63,936 bases of DNA from JANRIC01 sp033765345 (GTDB taxonomy: Bacteria > Bacteroidota > Bacteroidia > Cytophagales > Microscillaceae): positions 1-63,936 of the forward strand of contig JANRIC010000252.1 of NCBI GenBank assembly GCA_033765345.1, given 5' to 3'. The notes beneath the pieces are model-generated. The model saw only the letters and a program-made list of their open reading frames with translations. It made no database searches and was not told where the DNA came from. Positions 34,471-43,141 of the stretch are shown here, one piece after another. How positions within the stretch are numbered: the first letter of the stretch is position 1; each line of letters starts with the position of its first letter. The translations under genes and the position numbers were made by a program.

Positions 34471-34600
34471 AAGTATTGTGTTTCAAGCTTTTAATACTCA
34501 TTATAAAAGACTGTATCACAAATAGGCCCTTACATCTCGATGTTTTGGCTTGGCACAGGCCACAAATCTTTAAACTTGTACGCAAAAGTATTAATTAAAT

Positions 34601-37600
34601 TTATAATTTAATACCAATCATTAAAACATCGTCAGTTTGCTTATTATTTCCTCTCCAATCCTCAAATTGGTTGTCCAAAATCCGGTTGATTTCTGCAAGT
34701 TCCAAATTTGAGTTATTTTTAATAATTTCTCTAATTCTTCGGGGAGAAAATTTCTTATTTTTAGGCCCACCAAATTGATCCGGGAATCCGTCGGAAAACA
34801 AATAAACCGAATCATTGTCTTTATAGTTTATTACCGTGTTGGTAAACTTACCTCTATTTTTGTATTGTGCTCCACCAATAGGGAATTTATTGCCTTTAAT
34901 TTCGTGCAGTTCGCCGTCAGTCAGATAATACAGTGGGCGGTGAGCACCTGCGTACTCGAGTTGCCCTTTTTTGGTATTGATTTTACACAAAGAAATATCC
35001 ATTCCGTCTTTGGTTGAGGAATCACTTTCATCCTGTTTGAGGGTTTTGGTGACTTCTTCATCCAAAATATCTAGGATTTCGCCTGGTGTATCGGCTTCTT
35101 TTACATTGACTATATTATTGAGTAGGAAGAAACCAATCAAAGAGATCAAAGCACCAGGCACACCGTGGCCTGTACAGTCTACGGCAGCAATATAAATATT
35201 ATCATTTTTTTGCAAGAACCAGGGGAAGTCTCCACTAACTACGTCTCTGGGCTTGTAAAGAATGAAAGAATCCTTCAAAAACTGCCGGATGTAGTTGGTA
35301 TCAGGCAAGATAGCTTCCTGGATTCTTTTGGCATAATTGATACTTTCCGTGATTTTTCGGTTTTTCTGGGAGATTTCCAGCTCGATGATTTTGCGTTCAG
35401 TTATATCGTGTGATACAACCAGCACCGATTCCAGGTTACTTTGGTCATTATATTCTGGGATGGCATTGACCTGCATGACCCTTTCACCCATAATGGATGG
35501 AAAATCCATATCAAGGGCTATTTTTTGATTTTTGGTAATGACTTCCTTGAGTATATCATTCCAGGATTCCAGAATTTCCCCTTCGAGTTCAAGTTCTTTG
35601 AGGTGTTTTTGTAGAAAGTTGTCTTTATTTTTACCTGTGTAAGTTTCAATCGTAGGATTGATATAAAATACCGTACCTTCTTTGGAAATACGGGTGATCA
35701 GATCGGGAGAGTTTTCGGAAAGAGCCTGCATCTGACCTCTGAGTCTTTGCTCTCTTTCAGCGGCACGTCGCTCTGTAATATCACGGGTATTGAGTACAAT
35801 CCCTTGTATCGCAGGGTCGGAGAAAAGGTTTGTTCCGGTGGCTTCTAGCCAAATTCTTTGCCCGGATTTGGTTTGGTAGCTAAACTCGATGGTTACTTTT
35901 TCATCAGGTTTATCGAGTAGGTCTTTAAACATCTGCTCGTAGGCTTCTACACCGTCAGGATGCACATACGCAATATCACGAATGCCGATCATTTCTTCCT
36001 GGGTATATCCCAAGATTTTTTCTACTGAGGGGCTGATATAGCGGATAGTTGCATCGGCTTCATAGATAGTAATTACCTCTGAGGCATTTTCAAGGAGTAA
36101 TCGGGTTCGGTCGGTGGCTCTTTGTACCTCTCTGATCTGGGTCTCGAGTTCTTTGTTGGTTCTTTGTAATTCTTCCTGAGTGGCTTCCATTTCTTCGGCG
36201 TTTTGGCGAAGTACTTCCTGCTGTACTCGAAGCTCACTACTCATTTTTTGAGATTCAAAAAGGAGTTTTTCTGTATTTTCCCGCACCTTGATATTAAATA
36301 CGGTACGGGCGATAATCTCACTGATTTCTTCTACAAATTCTATTTCACGGTGGCTAAACTTTTCAAATCCGGCAAATTCAAGCACTCCGTATACCGTTTC
36401 ATTCGTGATTAAGGGTGTGATGAGGATACATTTAGGTTTTTGGTCTCCTAGAATACCTGAACTGATGGTCATATAATCATCTGGAATTTCAGTTCTTACA
36501 ATGGTATCTTGCTCGATGGCTGCTTGCCCGACCAATCCTTCTGCGAATTTAAATTGAGCTTTAAGATATTTCTTTTTATTATAAGCATAACTCGCATTCA
36601 TCTCAATGATGGGATTTTCATGGTCTTCATCATTGACGGTGTAGAAAGCACCCTGTACGGCACCGATTTTATTGGTTACGTATTCACTTACCAGTTCGCC
36701 TAATTCTTCAATGGTAGAAATGGAGGGCAAAATATCCCCGATTTCAGCCAGTCCGGTTACGATCCAGTTGCGTTCATCATCTCTTTGGGCAGATTGCTGG
36801 ATACTATCGCGCATACTCAGGAGGGCATTGCCGAGGGTATCCACCTCGCTGAGTGGATTAAAATCAGACTCAAAATCTCCGTGACCGATTTTTTCGGCAA
36901 AAGAGGCAGTATTTCGCAGGTTTTCTACCAGGTCATTGATTTTATCTGCCATTTCGCCGATTTCATCCTGAGAGGTATTTCTGAGCTTTTCGGGAAGTAC
37001 TCCTCTGGAAAGCAGATTGACTACTTCTTTGAGTTTGATCAGCGGATTTGTCAATACATTTGAAAACAATAAACCCAAAAAGATAGCAATCGCTAGGATT
37101 GCCAATCCCCAGTAGATCAGCCAATACATGAGATTATACACCGGTTGGTAGATTTCATCCCTGTCAAATTCCACAGTTAGCCCCCAATTGATCACCGGAA
37201 CGGGCAGCCAGGCAGCAAGAATGTCTTTGTTATCGCGGTTTTTGGCAAATCCGCTCCCTTTGATGCCTTTGACTGCGTCTTGGGAAGGAATTTTTCGGTC
37301 TGTTCGGATAGACCAATTACGTTCTCTCAAAAAGATATAGAATTCTTGCCCTCTTTTGGGGTTTTGAAAAAAGATGCTATTGTTGATATTGATGTAGGTA
37401 GCCAGTAGGATTTCGCCCGTTGTGCCTAGCCCGGTAGAGTCAGCTACCATATCGTAGACTGTCTGTAGATTTATATCATAAATCAATACCCCAAGCAATT
37501 CTTCTTTTTGGTTGATCACGGGGGCTGAAACGTACATGTGTTTGATATAGCTTTCCTTACCGTTGAGCGCATTGGAATCACTGTCTATGACTACATTGCT

Positions 37601-38185
37601 AAAGAATACGGAGTCTCTTCCGGCACTGATGATATCTCCGTCCTGGTTGAGATCACCAAAGAAGCGACCCTCGAGTGCTTGATTACGAGATTTTTTGATT
37701 TCTCCTTCGCTAAAGACAATCCGTCCTTCCTGATTGGTCAGAAATACATTATTAATTTGAAAGTTTTTTAAAATCTTGGTAAAAAAATCCTGCAAACTTT
37801 CATCGCCACCCAAGAAGTTCTCCGCCAGAGGTATTTCTTGAATAGAATCGTTGATATTCAAAGAATCCTGATTGAGTAAAAAACGAATGGTATCTTGTTG
37901 TGTAATATTGTCAGTAAAAAGATAATTGGAAGAGCTTAGTCTTTCCTGAACCACTTTGAGTTGGGCACTGAATTCAATATTACTTTTTATTCTCTCAAAA
38001 AAACTGCCGACCTGCCGTGCTTTTAATTGAGCAATCACCTCAATAGACTCTAGGTGGCGGGCAGTTACGGCTTTTTTACTCCTTTCATACGCTATCAAGC
38101 CAATGACAAGGATGGAAGTAAGCACCACGCCTATCACCAGTAAAGTGATTTTTAAGCCTAAAAATATTTTGACACTGCCGAACAT
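34601..38185 (-). CDS. SiaA-like membrane sensor with SpoIIE/PP2C phosphatase
   Basis: This 1194-residue protein has, in order: a membrane helix (about 8-30), a large periplasmic Cache-like sensor region (about 33-345), a second helix (about 350-375), HAMP (about 375-430), GAF (about 495-645), a coiled coil (about 650-695), two PAS domains (about 700-945) and a C-terminal SpoIIE-type PP2C phosphatase (about 960-1194). Phosphatase metal motifs are DVVSGDF, VDCTGHGVPGAL and VYLFSDGF. It should dephosphorylate the SiaC-like protein in response to a periplasmic or redox/ligand signal. It is far larger than Pseudomonas SiaA because of the added GAF and PAS domains. Confidence 0.9.
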   Translation of the reverse strand: MFGSVKIFLGLKITLLVIGVVLTSILVIGLIAYERSKKAVTARHLESIEVIAQLKARQVGSFFERIKSNIEFSAQLKVVQERLSSSNYLFTDNITQQDTIRFLLNQDSLNINDSIQEIPLAENFLGGDESLQDFFTKILKNFQINNVFLTNQEGRIVFSEGEIKKSRNQALEGRFFGDLNQDGDIISAGRDSVFFSNVVIDSDSNALNGKESYIKHMYVSAPVINQKEELLGVLIYDINLQTVYDMVADSTGLGTTGEILLATYININNSIFFQNPKRGQEFYIFLRERNWSIRTDRKIPSQDAVKGIKGSGFAKNRDNKDILAAWLPVPVINWGLTVEFDRDEIYQPVYNLMYWLIYWGLAILAIAIFLGLLFSNVLTNPLIKLKEVVNLLSRGVLPEKLRNTSQDEIGEMADKINDLVENLRNTASFAEKIGHGDFESDFNPLSEVDTLGNALLSMRDSIQQSAQRDDERNWIVTGLAEIGDILPSISTIEELGELVSEYVTNKIGAVQGAFYTVNDEDHENPIIEMNASYAYNKKKYLKAQFKFAEGLVGQAAIEQDTIVRTEIPDDYMTISSGILGDQKPKCILITPLITNETVYGVLEFAGFEKFSHREIEFVEEISEIIARTVFNIKVRENTEKLLFESQKMSSELRVQQEVLRQNAEEMEATQEELQRTNKELETQIREVQRATDRTRLLLENASEVITIYEADATIRYISPSVEKILGYTQEEMIGIRDIAYVHPDGVEAYEQMFKDLLDKPDEKVTIEFSYQTKSGQRIWLEATGTNLFSDPAIQGIVLNTRDITERRAAEREQRLRGQMQALSENSPDLITRISKEGTVFYINPTIETYTGKNKDNFLQKHLKELELEGEILESWNDILKEVITKNQKIALDMDFPSIMGERVMQVNAIPEYNDQSNLESVLVVSHDITERKIIELEISQKNRKITESINYAKRIQEAILPDTNYIRQFLKDSFILYKPRDVVSGDFPWFLQKNDNIYIAAVDCTGHGVPGALISLIGFFLLNNIVNVKEADTPGEILDILDEEVTKTLKQDESDSSTKDGMDISLCKINTKKGQLEYAGAHRPLYYLTDGELHEIKGNKFPIGGAQYKNRGKFTNTVINYKDNDSVYLFSDGFPDQFGGPKNKKFSPRRIREIIKNNSNLELAEINRILDNQFEDWRGNNKQTDDVLMIGIKL

Positions 38186-38206
38186 ATTCTCTGATTGTGT
38201 TAATAA

Positions 38207-39010
38207 TTATAATCGTAAATTATAGTATTCGTTAGTTTCTATTTCTTTTGCCAAAAGTAATGCCACATCTTTCAAAAAATTTTTTTCCTTCTCCTTAAAG
38301 GTCTTGAAAGAAGCCAGCTCGATGACCCCCAAAACCTCTTCTTCTTCATTTTTTAGGGGGAAAATAAACAAATGATTGGGAGAGGTATGCCCCAGCCCCG
38401 AAACCACCTTAATATACGCATCGGGCACAGACGATAAGGCAATTTCTTTTCCGTTTTTGGCTACCTGACCGACCAAGCCCTGCCCGAATTCATATTGCAA
38501 CAGATGGTTGTTGGTGTTATAATAGGCATAACTCACCACCATCTCGAGGATTTTATTATCTTCAATGAGTTTGGAAATATAGATGGCGCCTACAACCGCC
38601 TGAACGTTATTACAGATTGTCCGAAGGATTCTCTCAAGCAGTTGTTTTTTATTAAATTGATTGGAAAGAATAATATCTTCAATTTTTTTAAGTGCCGAGG
38701 AAGATGCTTGCCCATTGACATGCTCTTGGGCACTATACGGTGTGGTGGAAGATAGCTGATTGGTACCTTCCTGGGTGTTATTTTTTACATAAATGACATC
38801 TACGCTACGGTTAGAACCTAAAACAAGCGTAAAAAATCCGATAAAGCTTACCACGATCATCGCAATGTAGAAGCGAATTAATTCGGGTTTTTTTTGAGTC
38901 AAAATCGGGGCGATTGTATCGTCGATAAAGAGTTGATAACCCACCGTAAACAACAATATAATATAGACAATGATAGCAACTGCTCCGATGATTTTATACC
39001 ATGACTTCAT
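38207..39010 (-). CDS. membrane-anchored GAF-domain protein
   Basis: This 267-residue protein has two N-terminal membrane helices (about 7-30 and 45-66), a short polar linker and a GAF domain (about 115-260) with EFGQGLVGQVAKNGKEIALSSVP and VLGVIELASFKTF. The GAF sequence resembles the GAF domain in the adjacent SiaA-like sensor, down to the GLVGQ motif, so it may be a truncated relative or a modulator of the same pathway. It has no output domain, so it probably signals by protein contact. It lies 21 bases upstream of the sensor gene. Confidence 0.8.
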   Translation of the reverse strand: MKSWYKIIGAVAIIVYIILLFTVGYQLFIDDTIAPILTQKKPELIRFYIAMIVVSFIGFFTLVLGSNRSVDVIYVKNNTQEGTNQLSSTTPYSAQEHVNGQASSSALKKIEDIILSNQFNKKQLLERILRTICNNVQAVVGAIYISKLIEDNKILEMVVSYAYYNTNNHLLQYEFGQGLVGQVAKNGKEIALSSVPDAYIKVVSGLGHTSPNHLFIFPLKNEEEEVLGVIELASFKTFKEKEKNFLKDVALLLAKEIETNEYYNLRL

Positions 39011-39028
39011 CAGTCGTTTCAGGTTTAT

Positions 39029-39631
39029 TTAGTAGTTTGATTTAATTTTTTTATCAAATAGCAATAATAATTCTATAATCTCATCAACTTTCAGGGAGTG
39101 GTCAATTTGAGTAACTTTGAGTGCTGAGCTTGGCATCGTATCAATCAGACACTCCTCAGGATTCTGGATGACAGTCAGTCCTCCTCTTTCGTGAATACTC
39201 TTCATACCGGCTGCACCGTCTTTGTTGGCACCTGAAAGTAATATCCCAATTAATTTGTGCCGATAGGCATAAGCAGCCGTTTGAAACAAAATATCGATAG
39301 ATGGTCTTGAGTTATTCACCAGTTCTTCGGTTGTTAAAGCAAAAGTACTGCCTAATTCTACGGAGAGGTGATAATTTGCCGGGGCGAGGTATATTTTTCC
39401 TTTTTTGATGGCTTCTTTATCAAAAGGCTCCTGAATTGCAATCGTACTCTTGATATTGAGTGCTTCTACAAATCCATTTCGGACGTGTCGGAGTCGGTGC
39501 AGACACATCATGATAGGGGTTTCAAAATCAACCGGTAAACTACTGAGTATTTTACTGATCACTTGAAAACTCCCAGCTGATCCTCCGATAACAATGGCTT
39601 TATAGTGGCTCTCTATGTTGAAACGTCCCAT
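39029..39631 (-). CDS. cheB: CheB-type methylesterase catalytic domain, no receiver
   Basis: This 200-residue protein is only the CheB catalytic domain, which removes methyl groups from chemoreceptor glutamates. The expected serine is in VIGGSAGSFQ, the histidine in MCLHRLRH and the aspartate in LSGANKDGAAGM. The N-terminal receiver domain of classical CheB is missing, so phosphorylation by CheA cannot regulate it in the usual way. It follows the CheR gene by 19 bases and precedes the GAF gene. The substrate may be the large sensor encoded downstream or a receptor elsewhere. Confidence 0.88.
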   Translation of the reverse strand: MGRFNIESHYKAIVIGGSAGSFQVISKILSSLPVDFETPIMMCLHRLRHVRNGFVEALNIKSTIAIQEPFDKEAIKKGKIYLAPANYHLSVELGSTFALTTEELVNNSRPSIDILFQTAAYAYRHKLIGILLSGANKDGAAGMKSIHERGGLTVIQNPEECLIDTMPSSALKVTQIDHSLKVDEIIELLLLFDKKIKSNY

Positions 39632-39650
39632 AAACTGAATTGTGAAATAA

Positions 39651-40484
39651 TTAATCTTTTATCTTTTTGTAGATTTTTTCTTCGTTATTAACGACTGCAA
39701 ATTTATTAGCTATCTCACACCAAATAAGAGATTCTTTGGAGCCAACCGCCAAATAACTATATTTAAAAAGGCTTTCGTGAAATACTTTCAGCACTTGATT
39801 TTGTAAGGTTTGGTTGAAATAAATCATGACATTTCGGCACAAAATAAGGTCAAATTTTGAAAATGCCGCACCATTGACCAAATTATGTTCTTTAAACATC
39901 ACGTCTTTGATCAGGCTTTTATCCAGATAAGCCTTTCCGTTTTGCTCTTTGAAATATCGATCCAGGGTATAAGGTCCTTTGGCGCGCTCATAGTTTTTGC
40001 TGTTAAGCTCCATATTTTTGGAAGAGTAAACGCCTTCCCTGGCTTTTTTGAGGATTGCCGTATCTATATCGGTTGCTACAATGCGTACCTTATCGAGCAG
40101 ATCCATTTCTCGGAGTGCAATAGCCATTGAAAATACTTCTTCCCCCGAAGAGCATCCAGCATGCCAAATACTCACATTTTTATTCTCATCAAAAATGCCA
40201 GGTAAAATATTTTCTCTTAGCTCCACCCAAAAGGTAGGGTCTCTAAACATCTCGGTGACGTTGACAGTAATCTCTGATAAAAATTCATGAAAAAAATTAA
40301 CATCTCCCAGGTTAAGCTTGTCCATCAGGGCATCAAATGTGGGAAATTTGTAAATTTCTATGATTCTTTGTATTCTTCTTCGAAAAGAAGACATGGCGTA
40401 GTTTGAAAAATCATAATCAAACTTCCTTTTCAGCATATCTGTGAGTGCCCTTAACTGTGATATTTCTATTTCTTGCATATCCAT
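39651..40484 (-). CDS. cheR: CheR-type protein methyltransferase
   Basis: This 277-residue SAM-dependent methyltransferase has the CheR layout: an N-terminal helical domain (DFSNYAMSSFRRRIQRI) and a catalytic domain with ISIWHAGCSSGEEVFSMAI-type residues (here VSIWHAGCSSGEEVFS, SAM loop), RIVATDIDT and DLILCRNVMIYF. These proteins methylate glutamates of chemoreceptors. The gene heads the minus-strand run ending near 27121. No MCP or CheA/CheW gene is present in the window, so methylation here may serve the sia-like switch. The 346-base upstream gap should hold its promoter. Confidence 0.9.
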   Translation of the reverse strand: MDMQEIEISQLRALTDMLKRKFDYDFSNYAMSSFRRRIQRIIEIYKFPTFDALMDKLNLGDVNFFHEFLSEITVNVTEMFRDPTFWVELRENILPGIFDENKNVSIWHAGCSSGEEVFSMAIALREMDLLDKVRIVATDIDTAILKKAREGVYSSKNMELNSKNYERAKGPYTLDRYFKEQNGKAYLDKSLIKDVMFKEHNLVNGAAFSKFDLILCRNVMIYFNQTLQNQVLKVFHESLFKYSYLAVGSKESLIWCEIANKFAVVNNEEKIYKKIKD

Positions 40485-40830
40485 TCTATCTAGGTTAATG
40501 TCAATGAGCTTTGAGTTGTTTTTAAAACCAATATTAGGATCAAAAATTAATTTTTTTTAAAAATATACCGAAATGACAAACAATAATACTATAATAAAAA
40601 AGAAAAATAAATAAATGGAGCTAATTTTATTCTTTAAATCAAACCCGTGAATTATTTACGGCAATTTCGCACTAATCTAGCTTAAAATTTGATAGATTTG
40701 AAGTTATAAATTTCCTACCAAATATGCTAGATTCTTTGGAACTTTAATTTCATTTTCATTTGAATGAGAAATTTAATGATTTTTATTTATAATTGACTAA
40801 TCTTTGATAATTTATACTAGCTTATTTCTC
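40485..40830. other. divergent promoter region
   Basis: No gene is seen in this AT-rich 346-base region between the divergent cheR and nucleotidyltransferase genes. It contains poly-A and poly-T runs. No clean TAnnTTTG box could be assigned to either gene by eye. Confidence 0.5.
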
Positions 40831-41826
40831 ATGAAAGTAATTATTCCCGTAGCAGGTATCGGCTCAAAACTCAGACCGCATACCCATACTCAACCCAAAA
40901 CGCTTCTACCCATCGCTGGTAAGCCCATGCTTTCGCACATTGTAGATTCATTGATTGATGGGGGGCTTCGCGATTTTGTCTTTGTTTTGGGATACCTGGG
41001 CGATAAAATTGAAGATTTTATTACTACCCGATACAAGGAAATCAACGCTGAATTTGTGACTCAGGAACCCCGCGAAGGTTCTGCCCACGCAATTTGGGTG
41101 TGTAGAGAGTATATTCGCCACGAAAAAGAAATACTCATTGTATTGGGAGATACCATTGCCAGCTTCAACCTCAAAGAAATGTTGGCTTCGCCCTATTCTG
41201 TTTTAGGCGTGCTCAAGGTCGCTAACCCACTCCAGTTTGGTATTGCTGAGATGAACAATGAGGGTTTTATTCAAAAACTCATAGAGAAACCTCGCATTCC
41301 CAAATCTAACCTAGCCCTTGTCGGTATCTACAAAATTATCAATCCAATGCTTTTACTAGACTCCATAGAGTACATCATTCAAAATAACATCAAAATCAAT
41401 AACGAGTATTATCTCACAGATGCTTTGATGAAAATGATAGAAGAAGGTGAAAAGATGAAGACCATTCAGGTAGATAATTGGTTTGATTGTGGAAAAAAAG
41501 AAACACTCTTGGAAGCCAATGCCATCTTACTCAATATCAATAAGCACCGACAACAAATTCCTGAGAACCTCGAGGATTCTATCATCATTCCTCCAGTAAG
41601 TATCGGACTGAACTGCAAAATCAGCCACTCCATCATCGGACCCAATGTAGCCGTAGGTGAAAATACCATCTTGAAAAATACCATCCTGAGTGATTCTATC
41701 ATCGGGGCTTATAGTGAGCTTAAAGACGTGGTACTCAAGCACTCTATTGTAGGAAATGATACTTCCATCCGGGGGCTTAGTCAAAGCCTCAATATCGGAG
41801 ATAATACAGAGATTAGTTTTGAATAA
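40831..41826 (+). CDS. sugar nucleotidyltransferase with left-handed helix tail
   Basis: The 331-residue product starts at ATG 40831, right at the conserved strand MKVIIPVAGIG; an upstream TTG would only add nine residues. The NTP-binding loop is GIGSKLRPHTHTQPKTLLPI, with lysine where RmlA-type enzymes have arginine. VLGDTIA gives the metal-binding aspartate. The C-terminal 90 residues are hexapeptide repeats (IIPPVSIGLNCKISHSIIG) forming a left-handed beta helix. It should make a nucleotide-activated sugar for envelope polysaccharides; the sugar and the nucleotide cannot be told. Confidence 0.88.
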   Translation: MKVIIPVAGIGSKLRPHTHTQPKTLLPIAGKPMLSHIVDSLIDGGLRDFVFVLGYLGDKIEDFITTRYKEINAEFVTQEPREGSAHAIWVCREYIRHEKEILIVLGDTIASFNLKEMLASPYSVLGVLKVANPLQFGIAEMNNEGFIQKLIEKPRIPKSNLALVGIYKIINPMLLLDSIEYIIQNNIKINNEYYLTDALMKMIEEGEKMKTIQVDNWFDCGKKETLLEANAILLNINKHRQQIPENLEDSIIIPPVSIGLNCKISHSIIGPNVAVGENTILKNTILSDSIIGAYSELKDVVLKHSIVGNDTSIRGLSQSLNIGDNTEISFE

Positions 41827-41828
41827 TC

Positions 41829-43022
41829 CTATCGTTTGACCACTACGAAATCTAATTCGTTGTTGCGAACTTCCAGATAATAGTCCAAGATATGATCCTG
41901 CTCAAAATGCAGGATAAAATAAAAAATAAAATCTCGGATTTCGGGCAAACCTATATATTCGGTATCATAACTTTGAATATCTACCAAACGATAGGATATG
42001 GGAGTAAGGCTCAGTAATCTGTTGAGAAACCGCACGATACCTGCAAGCCTTGATAAATCGGATTGCCTGAAAAATTCAAATCGCTGCTTTACATAAACAT
42101 ATTCCCCAGTACCCAGAGCCATAAATCGCTGCATAAAGCCAAGCAAAGTTTCTACTTTGGGATACCCAAACTGAAACCAGGAACCTGTTGATTTTTCGGG
42201 CTTTTCAAAAATATGAAGGGCGGGGCGTTCTTTCAGGGAAAGTATTTGATGTGTAGAACTTTGAATTTTTAATTCATTCAACTGCGCCAGACTTTGTTTT
42301 TTTTTGTTTTCAAAATAATGATGGCTGACTGCATCCCAGCCTTGAGGCATATCCAGGTTTGAATGTGGATGCCATTGATGAAATACGACGGTATCTTCCC
42401 GATCCATGATTTGTCGTGTCACTCCTTTTGCCTCACAACGATCAATCAAATCTGTATCTTCAAGCCCCCAAATACGATAATACTCATCATAACCCCTGAT
42501 CTCCCCAAATACTTGTTTGCTGATTACAATAGTACCGTTGGCGTAGATATCTGATTTTGGAAGATAATTTCGGAGTTTTGAGGCTTTTTTTTCCAGATAT
42601 TCGTAGTTCTTAAAGCTCTTAGAAAGATAATATACTTTATAATTGAGTATATATTTCGGATCAAACTCCTGCCTGACCGACTCTAGAAAATTTTTAGGTA
42701 GGATTAAATCCACATCTACTACTACTACTACTTCAGATCGTGATTGACTAAAGGCCAGGTTCAAGGCCCGGGATTTATTCCAATACATCCCACAGGTATT
42801 TGTGAAGATGTATCGGAAACGCTCATCTTGATTACACAATACTTTTACGGCTTCCTGTTGAGCACTATGACTCCCATAATCTACAAAAATCAACTCAAAA
42901 TTTTTAAAAGATTGATTTTGAATGGATTCCAAACATCTTCTTACCAATGTTACGTCTCTGTCCCGATAAGCTATAACCAATGAATAGGCGGTTTTTGAGG
43001 TACTCGAGTGGGGTTTGATCAT
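41829..43022 (-). CDS. family 2 glycosyltransferase
   Basis: The 397-residue product starts at ATG 43022 (a TTG lies two codons earlier). The GT-A fold is clear: SLVIAYRDRD, a nucleotide-sugar aspartate in VVVVVDVDLILP (DxD-like), and the C-terminal acceptor part YDEYYRIWGLEDTDLIDRCE, the conserved ED motif of galactosyltransferase-like GT2 enzymes. No signal or membrane segment, so it acts on the cytoplasmic face. It is convergent with the nucleotidyltransferase gene (2 bases apart at the stops), which suggests a shared sugar pathway but not co-transcription. Confidence 0.85.
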   Translation of the reverse strand: MIKPHSSTSKTAYSLVIAYRDRDVTLVRRCLESIQNQSFKNFELIFVDYGSHSAQQEAVKVLCNQDERFRYIFTNTCGMYWNKSRALNLAFSQSRSEVVVVVDVDLILPKNFLESVRQEFDPKYILNYKVYYLSKSFKNYEYLEKKASKLRNYLPKSDIYANGTIVISKQVFGEIRGYDEYYRIWGLEDTDLIDRCEAKGVTRQIMDREDTVVFHQWHPHSNLDMPQGWDAVSHHYFENKKKQSLAQLNELKIQSSTHQILSLKERPALHIFEKPEKSTGSWFQFGYPKVETLLGFMQRFMALGTGEYVYVKQRFEFFRQSDLSRLAGIVRFLNRLLSLTPISYRLVDIQSYDTEYIGLPEIRDFIFYFILHFEQDHILDYYLEVRNNELDFVVVKR

Positions 43023-43141
43023 TTTCAAGATGTTTTTTTTCAGACTAAATTATTCAAAATTTGAAAATATATGTAGATTTAAACAGATTTTAGAATAAGA
43101 ATTGCTTTTAATTGCTCACGTATTAAGCCCAAATCCATACC

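Noticed and set aside
34583..34590. Promoter TACTTTTG before the siaB-like gene (minus strand)
   Set aside because: The -7 box matches, but the -33 element is misplaced (24-base spacing to a TTG), so it is only mentioned in the siaB entry and not called.
33521..40484. A SiaD diguanylate cyclase in the sia-like cluster
   Set aside because: No GGDEF or related motif is seen in any frame of this interval, so the classic output is absent from the window.
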